Source: Comamonadaceae bacterium CG12_big_fil_rev_8_21_14_0_65_59_15
GTDB lineage: Bacteria > Pseudomonadota > Gammaproteobacteria > Burkholderiales > Burkholderiaceae_C
DNA: 58,658 bases
Reading direction: 5' to 3'
Assembly (NCBI GenBank): GCA_002786915.1
Contig: PCUV01000059.1
Coordinates: forward strand, 1 to 58,658
This document shows positions 1-9,293 of the stretch, piece by piece (position 1 is the first letter of the stretch; every line of letters begins with the position of its first letter). A model generated the notes under the pieces. The model made no database searches, had not been told where the DNA came from, and saw only the letters and a list, made by a program, of their open reading frames with translations. A program made the position numbers and the translations under genes.

Positions 1-89
1 CGCTGAGATCGGGTAGGTTGGGCATCAGTGCCGATTGTCGCTCACTATTTCGTAGCTATTGCTGGTTGGGATGGTTGGGGGCTGAGTAG

Positions 90-3000
90 TTACTGTTTTT
101 CAATGGTTGCTGACGCAGTGGGGCGCCACAATCTGCGCATCCATTGCGCCAGATCATCCATGTAACAGTACACCACCGGCACCACCACCAGCGTCAAAAG
201 TGACGACGTGATCACGCCACCGATCACGGCCTGGCCCATGGGTGCGCGCATTTCCGACCCCTCGGACAGCGCAAACGCCAGCGGCACCATGCCAAAAATC
301 ATCGCCAGCGTGGTCATCAAAATCGGGCGCAAACGTACCCGGGCAGCCAGCAGCAAGGCATCGTGGCGTGGCAGCCCCGGGACGGTGTTGCCGTTTTCGT
401 CAGTGTGCTCGACACGCGAGCGGATGGCAAAGTCCACCAGCAAAATGGCGTTTTTGGTGACCAACCCCATCAGCATCACCACGCCGATGACAGAAAACAA
501 CGACAGCGTCGAATTGAACATCATCAACGCCAGCACCACACCGATGAGCGTCAGAGGCAGCGAAGTCATCAACGCCAGCGGCTGCAGAAAGTTTTTGAAC
601 TGGCTGGCCAGAATCATGTAGATAAAGATCACCGCCAGCGCCAGCGCTGACAAGGCGTAGCCAAAGGATTCAGCCATGTCCTTGACCGAGCCGCTGAACT
701 TGTAGCCGTAGCCTGGTGGCATGGCGATGCTGTCCATGGCGGTCTTGATGTCGGCCGAGACCTCACCGGCCGAGCGCGCCGACACATTGGCGGTAATAGC
801 CACCTCGCGCGTGAGGTCACGCCGGTTGATTTGGTTGGAGCCACTTGACTCGACAACGCTGGCCACCTGGCTGAGCTGCACGATGCGGCTGCTGCCGTCG
901 GCGTTTTGCCCCGCCACCAAAGGCAGCGCCGCCAGGTCGGAGGTCTGGTCGCGTGCCTGCGGGGCCAGGCGCACGTTCACGTCATACGTCTGGTCGTCCG
1001 GCGCGCGCCAGTTACCTACCGTCTGGCCCGCCACCAGCGTGCGCAGTGCGTTGCCAATTTGCGCCACGCTCAGTCCCAGGTCAGACGCTGCGTCGCGGTG
1101 CACTTGCACGTCCAGCGTGGGCTTGTCGGGTTTGAGTGTGGAATCCAGATCGACCAGGCCGGGAATGTCGCGGATTTTGTCCTGCGCCAATGCGTTCAGG
1201 CGCGTCAGTTCGCCCATGTCGGGGCCCTGAATCGAAAACATGATCTGCTTTTGCCCACCCACCGGGTCGAGCAGACCCACGTGCGTGACGGTGATCCCCG
1301 GCACCTGGCGCAGGCGCTGGCGCAACACCACAGACATGGCGTCCACGTTACGCTGGCGCAGATGCCGGTCTACCAGGCGGATGTACACACTGGCGTAGAT
1401 CTTGCCTTGCGCATTGCCGGTGTTGATGGTGGTCAGCGTGTAGGCCACTTCGGGGAACGAGCGCAGGATGGCTTCGACCCGGCGCGCGCGCTCTTCGGTA
1501 ACTTCTAGCGACGAGCCGACCGGCGTGTTGAAGGTCAGGTTGGTTTCTGAAAAGTCCGATTTGGGCACAAATTCCGTACCCAGCAGAGGCACCATGGCCA
1601 GGCTGCTGGCAAAGATCACCAGCGCCAACAGCACCGTGGCCAGCTTGTGCCCCAGCGCCCAGCGCAGGATGCTCTGGTACAGGTTGATCAGCGCGTCGGT
1701 GCCCACGTCAAACAGCCCGGTGATGCGGCCGATGGTCTTGTCGTAAAACGTGACGGGCTTCAAATGCTTGCCGTGGGACTCGATGCTGGGGTCGTGCCAG
1801 ATCGAAGACAGCATGGGGTCGAGCGTGAAGCTGACAAACATCGACACCAGCACTGCGGCCACAATCGTCAGGCCAAATTCGTGGAAGAACTTGCCGATGA
1901 TGCCGCCCATGAAGCCAATGGGCAAAAACACCGCCACGATGGACAGCGTGGTGGCGAACACGGCCAGACCAATTTCGCGCGTGCCATCCATCGCCGCAGT
2001 AAATGCGCTTTTGCCCATTTGCACGTGGCGCACGATGTTTTCGCGCACCACAATGGCGTCGTCAATGAGCAGTCCCACGCACAAGCTCAGCGCCATCATG
2101 GTGATCATGTTGACGGTAAAGCCCAGCAGGTTCATGAAGAAAAACGTGCTGATCAGCGCAATGGGCAGCGTCAGCCCGGTGATGACAGTGGAGCGCCACG
2201 AGTTCAAAAACAAGAACACGATCAACACGGTGAGCAGGGCGCCTTCAAACAGCGTCTGGCGCACGTTGGACACCGACACCCGGATCTGGCGCGAGCCGTC
2301 GGTGATGGGTTGAAGCTTGACGCCCGGGGGCAGTTGTGTCTGCATTTCGGCCAGCGTGCGGTTCAGGTTGTCCACCACGCCAATGGTGTTTTCGTCTTGC
2401 GACTTTTGCACGCTCAAGAGCAATGTGCGCTGGCCGTTGTAGAGCGCCAGGCTTTCCACCTCTTGTGCGCCGTCGGTCACGCGTGCCACCTGATCCACGC
2501 GCACGGGCGCACCGCCCTTGCGTGTGATGATGATGCGACCAAAGTCTTCGGGGCGTTGCACCCGCGCAGCGATCTGAATCACGCGGTCCTGGTCGAGTGA
2601 GCGGATCGCGCCTGCGGGGTAGTCCTGGTTGTCGCTGCGCACGGCGGCGACCACCTGGTCGGGCGTGACGCCGTAGGCCTGTAGCGCTTGCGGTATCAGA
2701 TACAAGTTGATCTCACGCTTGCTGCCGCCCACCAGCGACACGGCGCCCACGCCACGCACGTTCTCAAACCGCTTCTTGGCGACTTGTTCGGCCCAGTTGG
2801 TCAGCTCCACCGGGGTCATGGCCGCAGCACTGCTGCTGGCATCTGGCAACACGGCCACCGACCAGATGGCGCGGCTGCTGGGGTCAAAGCGCAGCACGCG
2901 CGGCTCTTTGACTTCGGTGCGCAGGGTGGGACGAATGGCGGCGACTTTTTCACGCACGTCTTCGGCCGCCTTGCGCCCGTCGATGTGCAGGCCAAATTCG

Positions 3001-3278
3001 ATGATGATGACCGACTGGCTTTCGTACGAGCGTGAGGTTAGCGCGTTGATACCGGCGATGGAGTTGACGGCTTCTTCGAGTTTTTTGGTGACTTCGCTTT
3101 CAACAATTTCGGGCGAGGCACCGGGGTAGTCGGTGCTGATGACCACCACCGGGAAATCGACGTTGGGGAACTGGTCCACCTGGAGCCGCTGGATCGAAAA
3201 TAGCCCTAGCACCACCAGCGCCAACATCATCATGGTGGCAAACACCGGGTTGTTCAGACTGATACGGGTGAACCACAT
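90..3278 (-). CDS. RND-family (HAE1/AcrB-like) multidrug efflux inner-membrane transporter
   Basis: Inner-membrane proton antiporter that should pass substrates to an outer-membrane channel through the adaptor encoded just upstream. The 1062-aa product has the usual RND length. It shows the N-terminal TM followed by DQFPNVDFP, the TM4 proton-relay motif LLIDDAIVVREN near residue 410 and the TM10 motif GLVTKNAILLVDFA with its conserved Lys. An ATG 24 codons upstream is possible. I chose this start because MWFTRISLNNPVFA is the typical family N-terminus and AAGG from the adaptor stop region serves as ribosome site. The gap to the adaptor gene is 10 bp, so they form an operon. No outer-membrane channel gene is seen in the window. 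The substrate is unknown. Confidence 0.95.
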   Translation of the reverse strand: MWFTRISLNNPVFATMMMLALVVLGLFSIQRLQVDQFPNVDFPVVVISTDYPGASPEIVESEVTKKLEEAVNSIAGINALTSRSYESQSVIIIEFGLHIDGRKAAEDVREKVAAIRPTLRTEVKEPRVLRFDPSSRAIWSVAVLPDASSSAAAMTPVELTNWAEQVAKKRFENVRGVGAVSLVGGSKREINLYLIPQALQAYGVTPDQVVAAVRSDNQDYPAGAIRSLDQDRVIQIAARVQRPEDFGRIIITRKGGAPVRVDQVARVTDGAQEVESLALYNGQRTLLLSVQKSQDENTIGVVDNLNRTLAEMQTQLPPGVKLQPITDGSRQIRVSVSNVRQTLFEGALLTVLIVFLFLNSWRSTVITGLTLPIALISTFFFMNLLGFTVNMITMMALSLCVGLLIDDAIVVRENIVRHVQMGKSAFTAAMDGTREIGLAVFATTLSIVAVFLPIGFMGGIIGKFFHEFGLTIVAAVLVSMFVSFTLDPMLSSIWHDPSIESHGKHLKPVTFYDKTIGRITGLFDVGTDALINLYQSILRWALGHKLATVLLALVIFASSLAMVPLLGTEFVPKSDFSETNLTFNTPVGSSLEVTEERARRVEAILRSFPEVAYTLTTINTGNAQGKIYASVYIRLVDRHLRQRNVDAMSVVLRQRLRQVPGITVTHVGLLDPVGGQKQIMFSIQGPDMGELTRLNALAQDKIRDIPGLVDLDSTLKPDKPTLDVQVHRDAASDLGLSVAQIGNALRTLVAGQTVGNWRAPDDQTYDVNVRLAPQARDQTSDLAALPLVAGQNADGSSRIVQLSQVASVVESSGSNQINRRDLTREVAITANVSARSAGEVSADIKTAMDSIAMPPGYGYKFSGSVKDMAESFGYALSALALAVIFIYMILASQFKNFLQPLALMTSLPLTLIGVVLALMMFNSTLSLFSVIGVVMLMGLVTKNAILLVDFAIRSRVEHTDENGNTVPGLPRHDALLLAARVRLRPILMTTLAMIFGMVPLAFALSEGSEMRAPMGQAVIGGVITSSLLTLVVVPVVYCYMDDLAQWMRRLWRPTASATIEKQ

Positions 3279-3288
3279 GGCGCGCGCC

Positions 3289-4419
3289 TTATGGTTGCTT
3301 GACCAGCCGCACTGGCGTGCCCGGGCGCAACACACCGACCGACCCGGCAATCACCACGGCTCCAGCGGGTACACCGGATACGGCCACCAGCGTCTGGACG
3401 TTCACCTCGCTGCGCGCACCGGTGGTGACTTTGGCATGACGAACCTGGCCGTCTTGCACCAGTTGCAGATACGGCTGGGGTTGGTCGGTGCGTACGGCTG
3501 AAAGTGGCACCACGTTGGCATTGAGCTGGCCCACCACCAGGCTACCCTGCATGTACAGGCCTTGACGCAGCACCACGCCTGAATCAATGGCCAGGTACAC
3601 CAGTACTGCGCGGCTACCCGCTGTGGCGCTGGGGCTGATGCGCGCCACCCGAGCGGCGATGGGGGTATTGCTGCCGTCCACGTGCAGGCTTGCTGGCTGC
3701 CCCGGTTTGACCTGGAGCGCGTCGGCAGCGGGCAGGGCGACTTCTACCTCAAGCTGACGCAGGTCGACAATTTCGACGATGCGCGCATCGACGCCCACGC
3801 GCTCGCCCGGTTGCGCCAGCCGCTGCGCAATCTGGCCGCTGATAGGCGCGCGCAGCACCGTGTCGGCGAGTGACTTGGCCGCCACTTCGCTGGCAGCTTT
3901 GGCTGCGTCATAGGTGGCTTGCGCCGCTGCCAGATTGGCCTGCGACGCCGCCAGCGCCGTGCCTGAAATAAAGCCCTGTGCCACCAGTGCCTGGTTGTTG
4001 GCATGGGTGCGCTGGGCGATGTCCACCTGCGCTTTGGCCGCCTGCGCCTGCTGGCGCGCCTGGCGCAGGCGGGCGTCAAATTCGGTAGGCTCGATGCGTC
4101 CCAGCACCTGGCCAGCGCGCACCGGGTCGCCCTCGCGCACGCTCAAGCCCTGCAGCTCACCCCCCACCCGCGCTTTCACCATCGACGTGTTGACCGCCTG
4201 GATGGGGCCCGACACCGGCACGGTCAGTGGCACTTGCTGGGTGCGAACCTTTAGCAAGTCAGAGGCTTGCAGGTCGATGGCAACCTGGGTTTTTTGCGCT
4301 GTTTGCTGCGCCTCCAGCGCTTGTTGTTTGACCTTGCGCGCAGCCAGCGTACGCAGCGCGCCTGCGGTCAACAACGCGACCACGACGGCAGCCAGCGTCC
4401 ATTTCATCCAGGGTTTCAT
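3289..4419 (-). CDS. RND efflux periplasmic adaptor (membrane fusion protein)
   Basis: This 376-aa protein links the RND transporter to an outer-membrane channel. It has an N-terminal hydrophobic anchor (about residues 8-26), a lipoyl/barrel-sandwich half with REGDPVRAGQVLGRIE near residues 95-112, an Ala/Gln-rich alpha-hairpin at about 115-190, and the returning half RAPISGQIAQRLAQPGERV, followed by beta-barrel and membrane-proximal domains. Length and order match AcrA/MdtA-like adaptors. It lies directly upstream of the transporter and downstream of a TetR gene on the same strand, the usual layout of a regulated pump operon. Confidence 0.93.
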   Translation of the reverse strand: MKPWMKWTLAAVVVALLTAGALRTLAARKVKQQALEAQQTAQKTQVAIDLQASDLLKVRTQQVPLTVPVSGPIQAVNTSMVKARVGGELQGLSVREGDPVRAGQVLGRIEPTEFDARLRQARQQAQAAKAQVDIAQRTHANNQALVAQGFISGTALAASQANLAAAQATYDAAKAASEVAAKSLADTVLRAPISGQIAQRLAQPGERVGVDARIVEIVDLRQLEVEVALPAADALQVKPGQPASLHVDGSNTPIAARVARISPSATAGSRAVLVYLAIDSGVVLRQGLYMQGSLVVGQLNANVVPLSAVRTDQPQPYLQLVQDGQVRHAKVTTGARSEVNVQTLVAVSGVPAGAVVIAGSVGVLRPGTPVRLVKQP

Positions 4420-4442
4420 AGCGGTTTGATCGTTTGAGTTAG

Positions 4443-4511
4443 GGGTTAACGTGAAATACGCCGAGCTTCGTCATTCCCGCCTGCGCGGGAATGACGGGGC
4501 AATTTCATCAT
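4443..4511. repeat. Dispersed repeat with dRS3-like hairpin, copy 1
   Basis: The core ATTCCCGCCTGCGCGGGAAT is a near-perfect inverted repeat that fits the Neisseria dRS3 pattern ATTCCC-N8-GGGAAT. Both flanks (GGGTTAACGTGAAATACGCC on the left, CAATTTCATCAT on the right) recur in reverse orientation at 32943-33053, so the whole block is one repeat unit and not a chance hairpin. It lies between the adaptor and tetR genes and could also fold as a hairpin in their transcript. Confidence 0.75.
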
Positions 4512-4548
4512 GGGGGACGGCTGTGCAGGCATGACAGTTGGGTTGGTT

Positions 4549-5211
4549 TCAGGGTTGGGTCAGCCCATGCAGCAGCATGTCGATCTGCGCCGACAAATAA
4601 GTTTCAGGGTCGATTTGCGCCAAGCGGTCACAGCACGGGGCGAACGAATGTTTCCACAACACCAGAAACACCAGCGGCGCCAGCATCAGGTAAACACCGT
4701 ACTTCAGGTCCATGTGGCGGAATTCGCCGCGCGCCATGCCACGCTCGAGTATGCGCGCCAGCAAGGCGTTGCCAGGCTCAATCACCTCTTGCTGGTAAAA
4801 AGCGGCCAGCTGCGGAAAGTTGCCCGCTTCGCTCATCATCAGCTTGGGGATGCCCGAGGCCTGGGTAGAGCCGATGTGCTGCCACCAGCTGGTCAGCGCG
4901 TAACGCAACATGTCTGGTGAGCTGCCTTGGAAAGTGTCAATTTCCTCACCCCAGCGCACAAAATGCCCCGACAGATGCGCGCGCACCACCGCCTTGAACA
5001 GATCCTCTTTGCTGGGAAAATACAAAAACAGCGTGCCTTTGGAAACGCCGGCACGGTGCGCCACTTCTTCGACCCGGGTGGCGGCGTAGCCTTTTTCAAC
5101 AAACAGGTCCAGCGCCGCGGCCAGCAGCTCGCCCGGACGCGCGTCCTTGCGCCGGGATCTGCGCGCAGCGGTCCGGTCCAGGGGTTCGACGGGTGCAGAA
5201 AGGGTAGGCAT
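4549..5211 (-). CDS. TetR/AcrR-family transcriptional regulator
   Basis: This 220-aa protein has a TetR helix-turn-helix at about residues 27-72 (ARPGELLAAALDLFVEKGYA, then VSKGTLFLYFPSKEDLFKAV) and a divergent ligand-binding C-terminus. It precedes the adaptor and RND genes on the same strand (130 bp apart) and very probably represses the pump and itself. A 22-bp inverted repeat starts 3 bp upstream of the start codon. The inducer cannot be predicted. Confidence 0.92.
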   Translation of the reverse strand: MPTLSAPVEPLDRTAARRSRRKDARPGELLAAALDLFVEKGYAATRVEEVAHRAGVSKGTLFLYFPSKEDLFKAVVRAHLSGHFVRWGEEIDTFQGSSPDMLRYALTSWWQHIGSTQASGIPKLMMSEAGNFPQLAAFYQQEVIEPGNALLARILERGMARGEFRHMDLKYGVYLMLAPLVFLVLWKHSFAPCCDRLAQIDPETYLSAQIDMLLHGLTQP

Positions 5212-5214
5212 AAG

Positions 5215-5236
5215 TTACTGACTCAACGGTTAGTAA
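5215..5236. promoter_or_regulatory. Probable TetR operator
   Basis: The half-sites TTACTGAC and GTTAGTAA are separated by 6 bp and match as an inverted repeat at 7 of 8 positions. The site abuts the tetR start codon, and its size and AT-rich arms resemble known TetR/AcrR operators. I infer autorepression. Confidence 0.65.
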
Positions 5237-5381
5237 TGTAGCTTTGGGCTCAAATCCTGTCAACGCGTCGGGGTTTGCAAACGCGGCCCGTCCACACACA
5301 CGGGCCAGCCCCAGTCGTCACACCTGATCCAGTCGCCCTGCCGTGCGTCGCAGACTTTCAGCGTACATCACCTTGACACGA

Positions 5382-6191
5382 TCAAGCCAGTTCAAGCACC
5401 ACGGGCGCGTGGTCGCTTGGGCGTTCGTTCTTGCGCGGCGCCTTATCAATCCAGCAGCCGCGCGCCAGCGGTTGCAGTGCCTGGCTGATCAGGATGTGGT
5501 CAATGCGCATGCCGTGGTTGCGCTTGAAGCCAAAGTCACGATAGTCCCACCATGAGTAGCTTTTGGCGGCTTGCGGGAACAGCCGGTGCGCGTCTGCCAG
5601 ACCCAGGGCGATCAGGGCGCCCAGCTCGTAGCGTTCTTCATCGGTGCAATGAATCTGGTCGCGCATGCCCTCGGGGTCCCATACATCGGTATCGTCGAAA
5701 GTGATGTTGAAGTCGCCCATCAGCACCAGCCTGGGGTGCGTCACCAATTCGGTGCGCAGCCAGGCGCGCAAGCCTTGCAACCAGGCCAGCTTGTACTCAA
5801 ACTTGTCGCTGCCCGGCTCCTGACCATTGGGGAAATAGGCCCCCACCACCCGGACGCTGTCCTGCGCTGCCACGTTGCTGGCGCTGGCATCCGTTGTGCT
5901 CAGGGCAAAAGTGCCACTGATGACGCGTGCCAGATCGTCGTCAAAGCCGGGAATGTTGCGCACCACGTCTTGCGCCGGGCTTTTGCTGATCAGCGCCACG
6001 CCGTTGTAGGTTTTCTGGCCAAAGCAGACCGATGCATACCCTGCGGCCTGAAAAGCGGCGTGGGGAAACTTGTCGTCGGTGAGTTTGAGCTCTTGCAGCG
6101 CCAGCACGTCCACCGGGCTGGCGGCCAGCCAGTCCAGTACCTGGGGCAGGCGCACGGTCAGTGAATTGATGTTCCAGGTGGCAAGTTTCAT
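5382..6191 (-). CDS. xth: Exodeoxyribonuclease III (AP endonuclease)
   Basis: Exonuclease/AP endonuclease of base-excision repair. The 269-aa protein has the full exonuclease III motif set: N-terminal MKLATWNINS, the metal ligand in QELKL, GDFNI in mid-protein, and the C-terminal SDHAPVVLEL with the catalytic Asp-His. Length matches E. coli XthA (268 aa). It is the last gene of the minus-strand block that includes folA, with 59 bp between them. That gap carries a degenerate copy of a dispersed repeat. Confidence 0.95.
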   Translation of the reverse strand: MKLATWNINSLTVRLPQVLDWLAASPVDVLALQELKLTDDKFPHAAFQAAGYASVCFGQKTYNGVALISKSPAQDVVRNIPGFDDDLARVISGTFALSTTDASASNVAAQDSVRVVGAYFPNGQEPGSDKFEYKLAWLQGLRAWLRTELVTHPRLVLMGDFNITFDDTDVWDPEGMRDQIHCTDEERYELGALIALGLADAHRLFPQAAKSYSWWDYRDFGFKRNHGMRIDHILISQALQPLARGCWIDKAPRKNERPSDHAPVVLELA

Positions 6192-6193
6192 AT

Positions 6194-6240
6194 GACGAAT
6201 TGGCTCTTAGCCCTTGTAAATACTGCTTGAATGACTATCA
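6194..6240. repeat. Degenerate copy of a ~50-bp dispersed repeat
   Basis: On the minus strand this reads TTTACAAGGGCTAAGAGCC preceded by an AT-rich arm. It resembles the clearer copies at 14523-14575 and 46143-46197. It lies between folA and xth. Support is by eye only. Confidence 0.35.
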
Positions 6241-6250
6241 AAAGTAATGG

Positions 6251-6745
6251 TTAAGCGCCCTGCCTCTGTTGGTAGGTGACAAAGCCAAAGCGCAAGCCAG
6301 TGCTGGAGAGGTGCGTTTGGCGCGCCACCTCGCGCCACGCTGGCCCCAGCGTCGGTGCGAACGCGTCGCCGTCAAAGTCGGCATCAATTTCCGTCACCAC
6401 CGCTTGCTGCGCCAATGGCAACGCCAGCGCGTACAGCTCGGCGCCGCCAATCACCCAGGCGGTGGCATCGGCCGGGCACAGGGCGCAGGCTTGTTCCACT
6501 GAGTGCGCCACCAGCGCCCCAGGCGCTTGCCAGTCGCTCTGGCGTGTGACCACGATGTTTTGTCGGCCGGGCAGGGGGCGGAACTTGGGCGGCAGGCTGT
6601 CCCAGGTTTTGCGCCCCATGATCACCGGGCAGCCCAGAGTCAATTGTTTGAAGTGCGCCATGTCTTCGGGCAAGTGCCAGGGCAGGGCGTCATTGCTACC
6701 GATGACACCGTTGCGGGCGCGGGCAAAAATCAGGTTCAGTTGCAT
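6251..6745 (-). CDS. folA: Dihydrofolate reductase
   Basis: NADPH-dependent reduction of dihydrofolate to tetrahydrofolate. The 164-aa product shows MQLNLIFARARNGVIGSNDA, the active-site LPWHLPEDMAHFK with the catalytic acidic residue, VIMGRKTWDSLP, and WVIGGAELYALAL for NADPH binding. The reading frame extends far upstream, but that part is a shadow of thyA and the transporter. The start chosen gives the standard family N-terminus. It lies 14 bp after the DMT transporter gene, and thyA is the next gene upstream. This makes functional sense because ThyA produces dihydrofolate. Confidence 0.96.
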   Translation of the reverse strand: MQLNLIFARARNGVIGSNDALPWHLPEDMAHFKQLTLGCPVIMGRKTWDSLPPKFRPLPGRQNIVVTRQSDWQAPGALVAHSVEQACALCPADATAWVIGGAELYALALPLAQQAVVTEIDADFDGDAFAPTLGPAWREVARQTHLSSTGLRFGFVTYQQRQGA

Positions 6746-6759
6746 GGGGCAAGATTTTG

Positions 6760-7653
6760 TCAGGCCAGGCGCTTGCGCGGTGGCAGCAACACGGCAGCGA
6801 TGGCACCCATCACGCACAGCATGGCGGCAAAGTCCTGCCAGCCGGGGACTTCGCCCACGATCAGGGTGGCGCTGGCCGTGCCAATGAGCGGAATGGCCAT
6901 GATGCTCATGGCGCTGGTGGCCGGTGGCAAATGGCGCGCCAGCCCGAACCAGATGATTTGTGCAAAACCATAGTTGATCAGCGCGCCGTAGGCCAGACTG
7001 CCCCACATGGGCGCTGTAAATTGCCAGCTGGGCCAGGGCTCCAGCAGTGCGGCAAACAGCCACAGGCAGGCGCTGGCCAGAATCAGCATCCAGACCGTGA
7101 GTGTTTCCATGGGCAGGCTCAGGTGGGCGCGGCGCATCATCAGCGTGCCGATGGCCCAGCTCAGCGCTGCGCCCTCCATCCACACAATGCCTAGCGGTCT
7201 TCCGGTAAGTGCAGTCAGTTCGTTGAAGGTGAGCAGGCCGATGGCCAAGGCCACCGCCACCACGGCCAGGCCCACGCGCCGGGTGAGCTTTTCGCCAAAG
7301 AAGAGCACGCCCAGCAGCACGGTCCAGATCGGCATGGTAAAGCCCAGAATGGCGGCGCGGCCGCTGGCCAGTTCCTTCACACCCAGGATGGCCAGCGTGT
7401 GCCAGCCCAACACGTTGGGCAAACCCAGCGTAACCACACTGCGCCACTGGTCGCCCTGTGGCCACATGGACACGCCGCGAGCGCGGTAGTAAACAAAGAG
7501 CCAGAGCGCACCACCGGTCATGGTCAGCGCGCGAAAGTACAGCGGCGAGAGCTCGCGCAGGCTGTACTTCATCATCGGCCAGTTGGTGCCCCACATCAGC
7601 GTCAGGGCCACCAGCGCCCAGAGCTGACGGCGTGAAATGTGCGCGCTGCTCAC
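6760..7653 (-). CDS. DMT-superfamily (EamA/RhaT) transporter
   Basis: Predicted inner-membrane metabolite exporter with ten TM segments in two EamA repeats. The first starts at [20 protein letters not shown] and the second at [21 protein letters not shown] chose a GTG start that overlaps the thyA stop as GTGA, giving 297 aa. An upstream ATG would overlap thyA by 37 bp and add 11 unlikely residues. It lies between thyA and folA in one operon. The substrate is unknown, and a folate link is only suggested by position. Confidence 0.88.
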   Translation of the reverse strand: MSSAHISRRQLWALVALTLMWGTNWPMMKYSLRELSPLYFRALTMTGGALWLFVYYRARGVSMWPQGDQWRSVVTLGLPNVLGWHTLAILGVKELASGRAAILGFTMPIWTVLLGVLFFGEKLTRRVGLAVVAVALAIGLLTFNELTALTGRPLGIVWMEGAALSWAIGTLMMRRAHLSLPMETLTVWMLILASACLWLFAALLEPWPSWQFTAPMWGSLAYGALINYGFAQIIWFGLARHLPPATSAMSIMAIPLIGTASATLIVGEVPGWQDFAAMLCVMGAIAAVLLPPRKRLA

Positions 7654-8477
7654 ACCGCCACCGGGGCTTTGATGGCCGGGTGGCACTGGTAGCCTTGCAC
7701 CTCAAAGTCCTCGTAAGCATAGTCAAAAATGCTAGCGGGTTTTCTTTTGATGACAAGGGATGGATAGGCAAAAGGCTCGCGGCTGAGCTGCAGTGCCACT
7801 TGCTCGGCGTGGTTGCTGTAGATGTGGCAATCCCCACCGGTCCAGATGAAATCACCCACGTCCAGATCACACTGCTGCGCCACCATGTGCGTCAGCAGCG
7901 CGTAGCTGGCAATGTTGAACGGCACGCCCAAAAAGATGTCCGCGCTGCGCTGGTAGAGCTGGCAGCTTAATTTGCCTTTGCCACCCGGCGCGGTAGCAGG
8001 GGCCACGTAAAACTGAAAAAACGCGTGGCAGGGCATCAGCGCCATCTGGTTCAGCTCGGCCACGTTCCAGGCGCTCACCAAGATGCGCCGGCTGTCGGGG
8101 TTGGTTTTCAGGGTGTCAATGACCTGCTGGATCTGGTCGATGTGGCCGCCATCGGGCGTGGGCCAGCTGCGCCACTGCACGCCATAGACCGGGCCCAGAT
8201 CGCCGTCGGCGCGCGCCCATTCGTCCCAGATGGTGCAGCCGCGCTCTTGCAGCCACTTGACGTTGCTGTCACCGCGCAAAAACCATAGCAGTTCGACGAT
8301 GATGGCTTTGAGGAACACCTTTTTGGTGGTGACCAGCGGAAAGCCCTGGCTTAAATCAAAGCGCATCTGGTAACCAAACACGCTGGTCGTGCCGGTGCCG
8401 GTACGGTCGGGCTTGAACACGCCGTTCGTCTGCACGTTGCGCAGCAAGGTTTCGTATTGGTTGGAATCTGGTGCCAA
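7650..8477 (-). CDS. thyA: Thymidylate synthase
   Basis: Converts dUMP to dTMP using methylenetetrahydrofolate. The protein shows [18 protein letters not shown] near the N-terminus, the catalytic Cys in [14 protein letters not shown], the dUMP-binding [19 protein letters not shown], and a C-terminus ending IKAPVAV. The frame is open well upstream, but those residues antisense or overlap ccdB. The best start is the TTG two bases after the ccdB stop, preceded by GGGGGC, giving 275 aa (family about 264). Expression is therefore probably coupled to the ccdAB transcript. Confidence 0.93.
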   Translation of the reverse strand: MAPDSNQYETLLRNVQTNGVFKPDRTGTGTTSVFGYQMRFDLSQGFPLVTTKKVFLKAIIVELLWFLRGDSNVKWLQERGCTIWDEWARADGDLGPVYGVQWRSWPTPDGGHIDQIQQVIDTLKTNPDSRRILVSAWNVAELNQMALMPCHAFFQFYVAPATAPGGKGKLSCQLYQRSADIFLGVPFNIASYALLTHMVAQQCDLDVGDFIWTGGDCHIYSNHAEQVALQLSREPFAYPSLVIKRKPASIFDYAYEDFEVQGYQCHPAIKAPVAV

Positions 8478-8479
8478 GA

Positions 8480-8794
8480 TCAGTAGCCCCCAAACAAAAT
8501 ATCCAGCGCGTTCTGGATTTTGAGCTGTTGTGTACCCAAGTTGACCACCGCTGGCTTGAGAGCGTTGACGGCAACTGCACCCAGAGCCGGGGTATCCATG
8601 ACCACCGTAGAGCCCAGCACAATAAACGCGGGGTTGAGTTCGTTCATTGGGTGTGGCAAAAAATCCTTGTGCCACAACGGCACGAGTACACGCGTTTTGA
8701 ACCCCTGAAGGTGGTCGTTTTGTACGTCAAGAAAATAGAGCACGTGTTCCGCATCTTTGGTATCGGGGTTACGGTACACGTCAAAGCGAGCCAT
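8480..8794 (-). CDS. ccdB: CcdB-family type II toxin
   Basis: CcdB proteins poison DNA gyrase. The 104-aa product starts [14 protein letters not shown] and continues [22 protein letters not shown], matching the F-plasmid CcdB core of about 101 aa (VDVQSD, RRMVIPL). The C-terminus [10 protein letters not shown] parallels the CcdB ending NAINLMFWGI, whose last residues are the toxic part. It overlaps ccdA by 14 bp and thyA starts 2 bp after its stop. No frameshift or stop is seen, so it should be active. Gyrase as target is inferred from the family. Confidence 0.9.
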   Translation of the reverse strand: MARFDVYRNPDTKDAEHVLYFLDVQNDHLQGFKTRVLVPLWHKDFLPHPMNELNPAFIVLGSTVVMDTPALGAVAVNALKPAVVNLGTQQLKIQNALDILFGGY

Positions 8795-9092
8795 CGTCCG
8801 CATCCCCAGGCAGGTCAGCAGCAGGCGTGAGGCGACCATCACCCAGCGACTTTCCCCAAGTCCGGTACTTGGCCAGCGTCAACCCATACGTGGCCACGCG
8901 TTCGTTGTAGGCGGCAATGGCCTCCTTGTTGTCTTCGTTCCACTTGGCCCAGTAGCGCCGCTTGACTTCATCGGCCAGTAGGGTGCCCACCGTTTGTGAC
9001 AGGTTCATGCCCATCTCCCGTGCAACTTCCAGCACCTTGTGGTTGAGCGACAGGTTGGTGGCATTTTTGACACCGTTGTCAAAATTCAACAT
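8781..9092 (-). CDS. ccdA: CcdA-family antitoxin
   Basis: Antitoxin and autorepressor partner of CcdB, 103 aa against 72 in F plasmid. It has an N-terminal ribbon-helix-helix region (NLSLNHKVLEVAREMGMNLS) and a toxin-binding tail (WNEDNKEAIAAYNERVATYG, then AKYRTWGKS) that parallels WKAENQEGMAEVARFIEMNG of F CcdA. About 20 residues extend past the usual end and overlap the ccdB start. A possible -10 hexamer TATACT lies about 30 bp upstream. This pair heads the thyA-folA operon. Confidence 0.88.
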   Translation of the reverse strand: MLNFDNGVKNATNLSLNHKVLEVAREMGMNLSQTVGTLLADEVKRRYWAKWNEDNKEAIAAYNERVATYGLTLAKYRTWGKSLGDGRLTPAADLPGDADDGSL

Positions 9093-9293
9093 GATGCGAC
9101 TCCACAAATGATGCGCAAAGTATATGCGTATCAGGGTGCAACTGGAGTCAGTATTCGGTCTTCCTGTACAGCCGAACATCGAATTGAAAAAGCGACAGCC
9201 GATGGAACACTTCTTTGAGCCCCGATAGAATGCCACCCTCGCTTTTGGCCGCCCCAGCAGCCTTGACCCGATCCCAATTCCCGCTGTTTGTTG

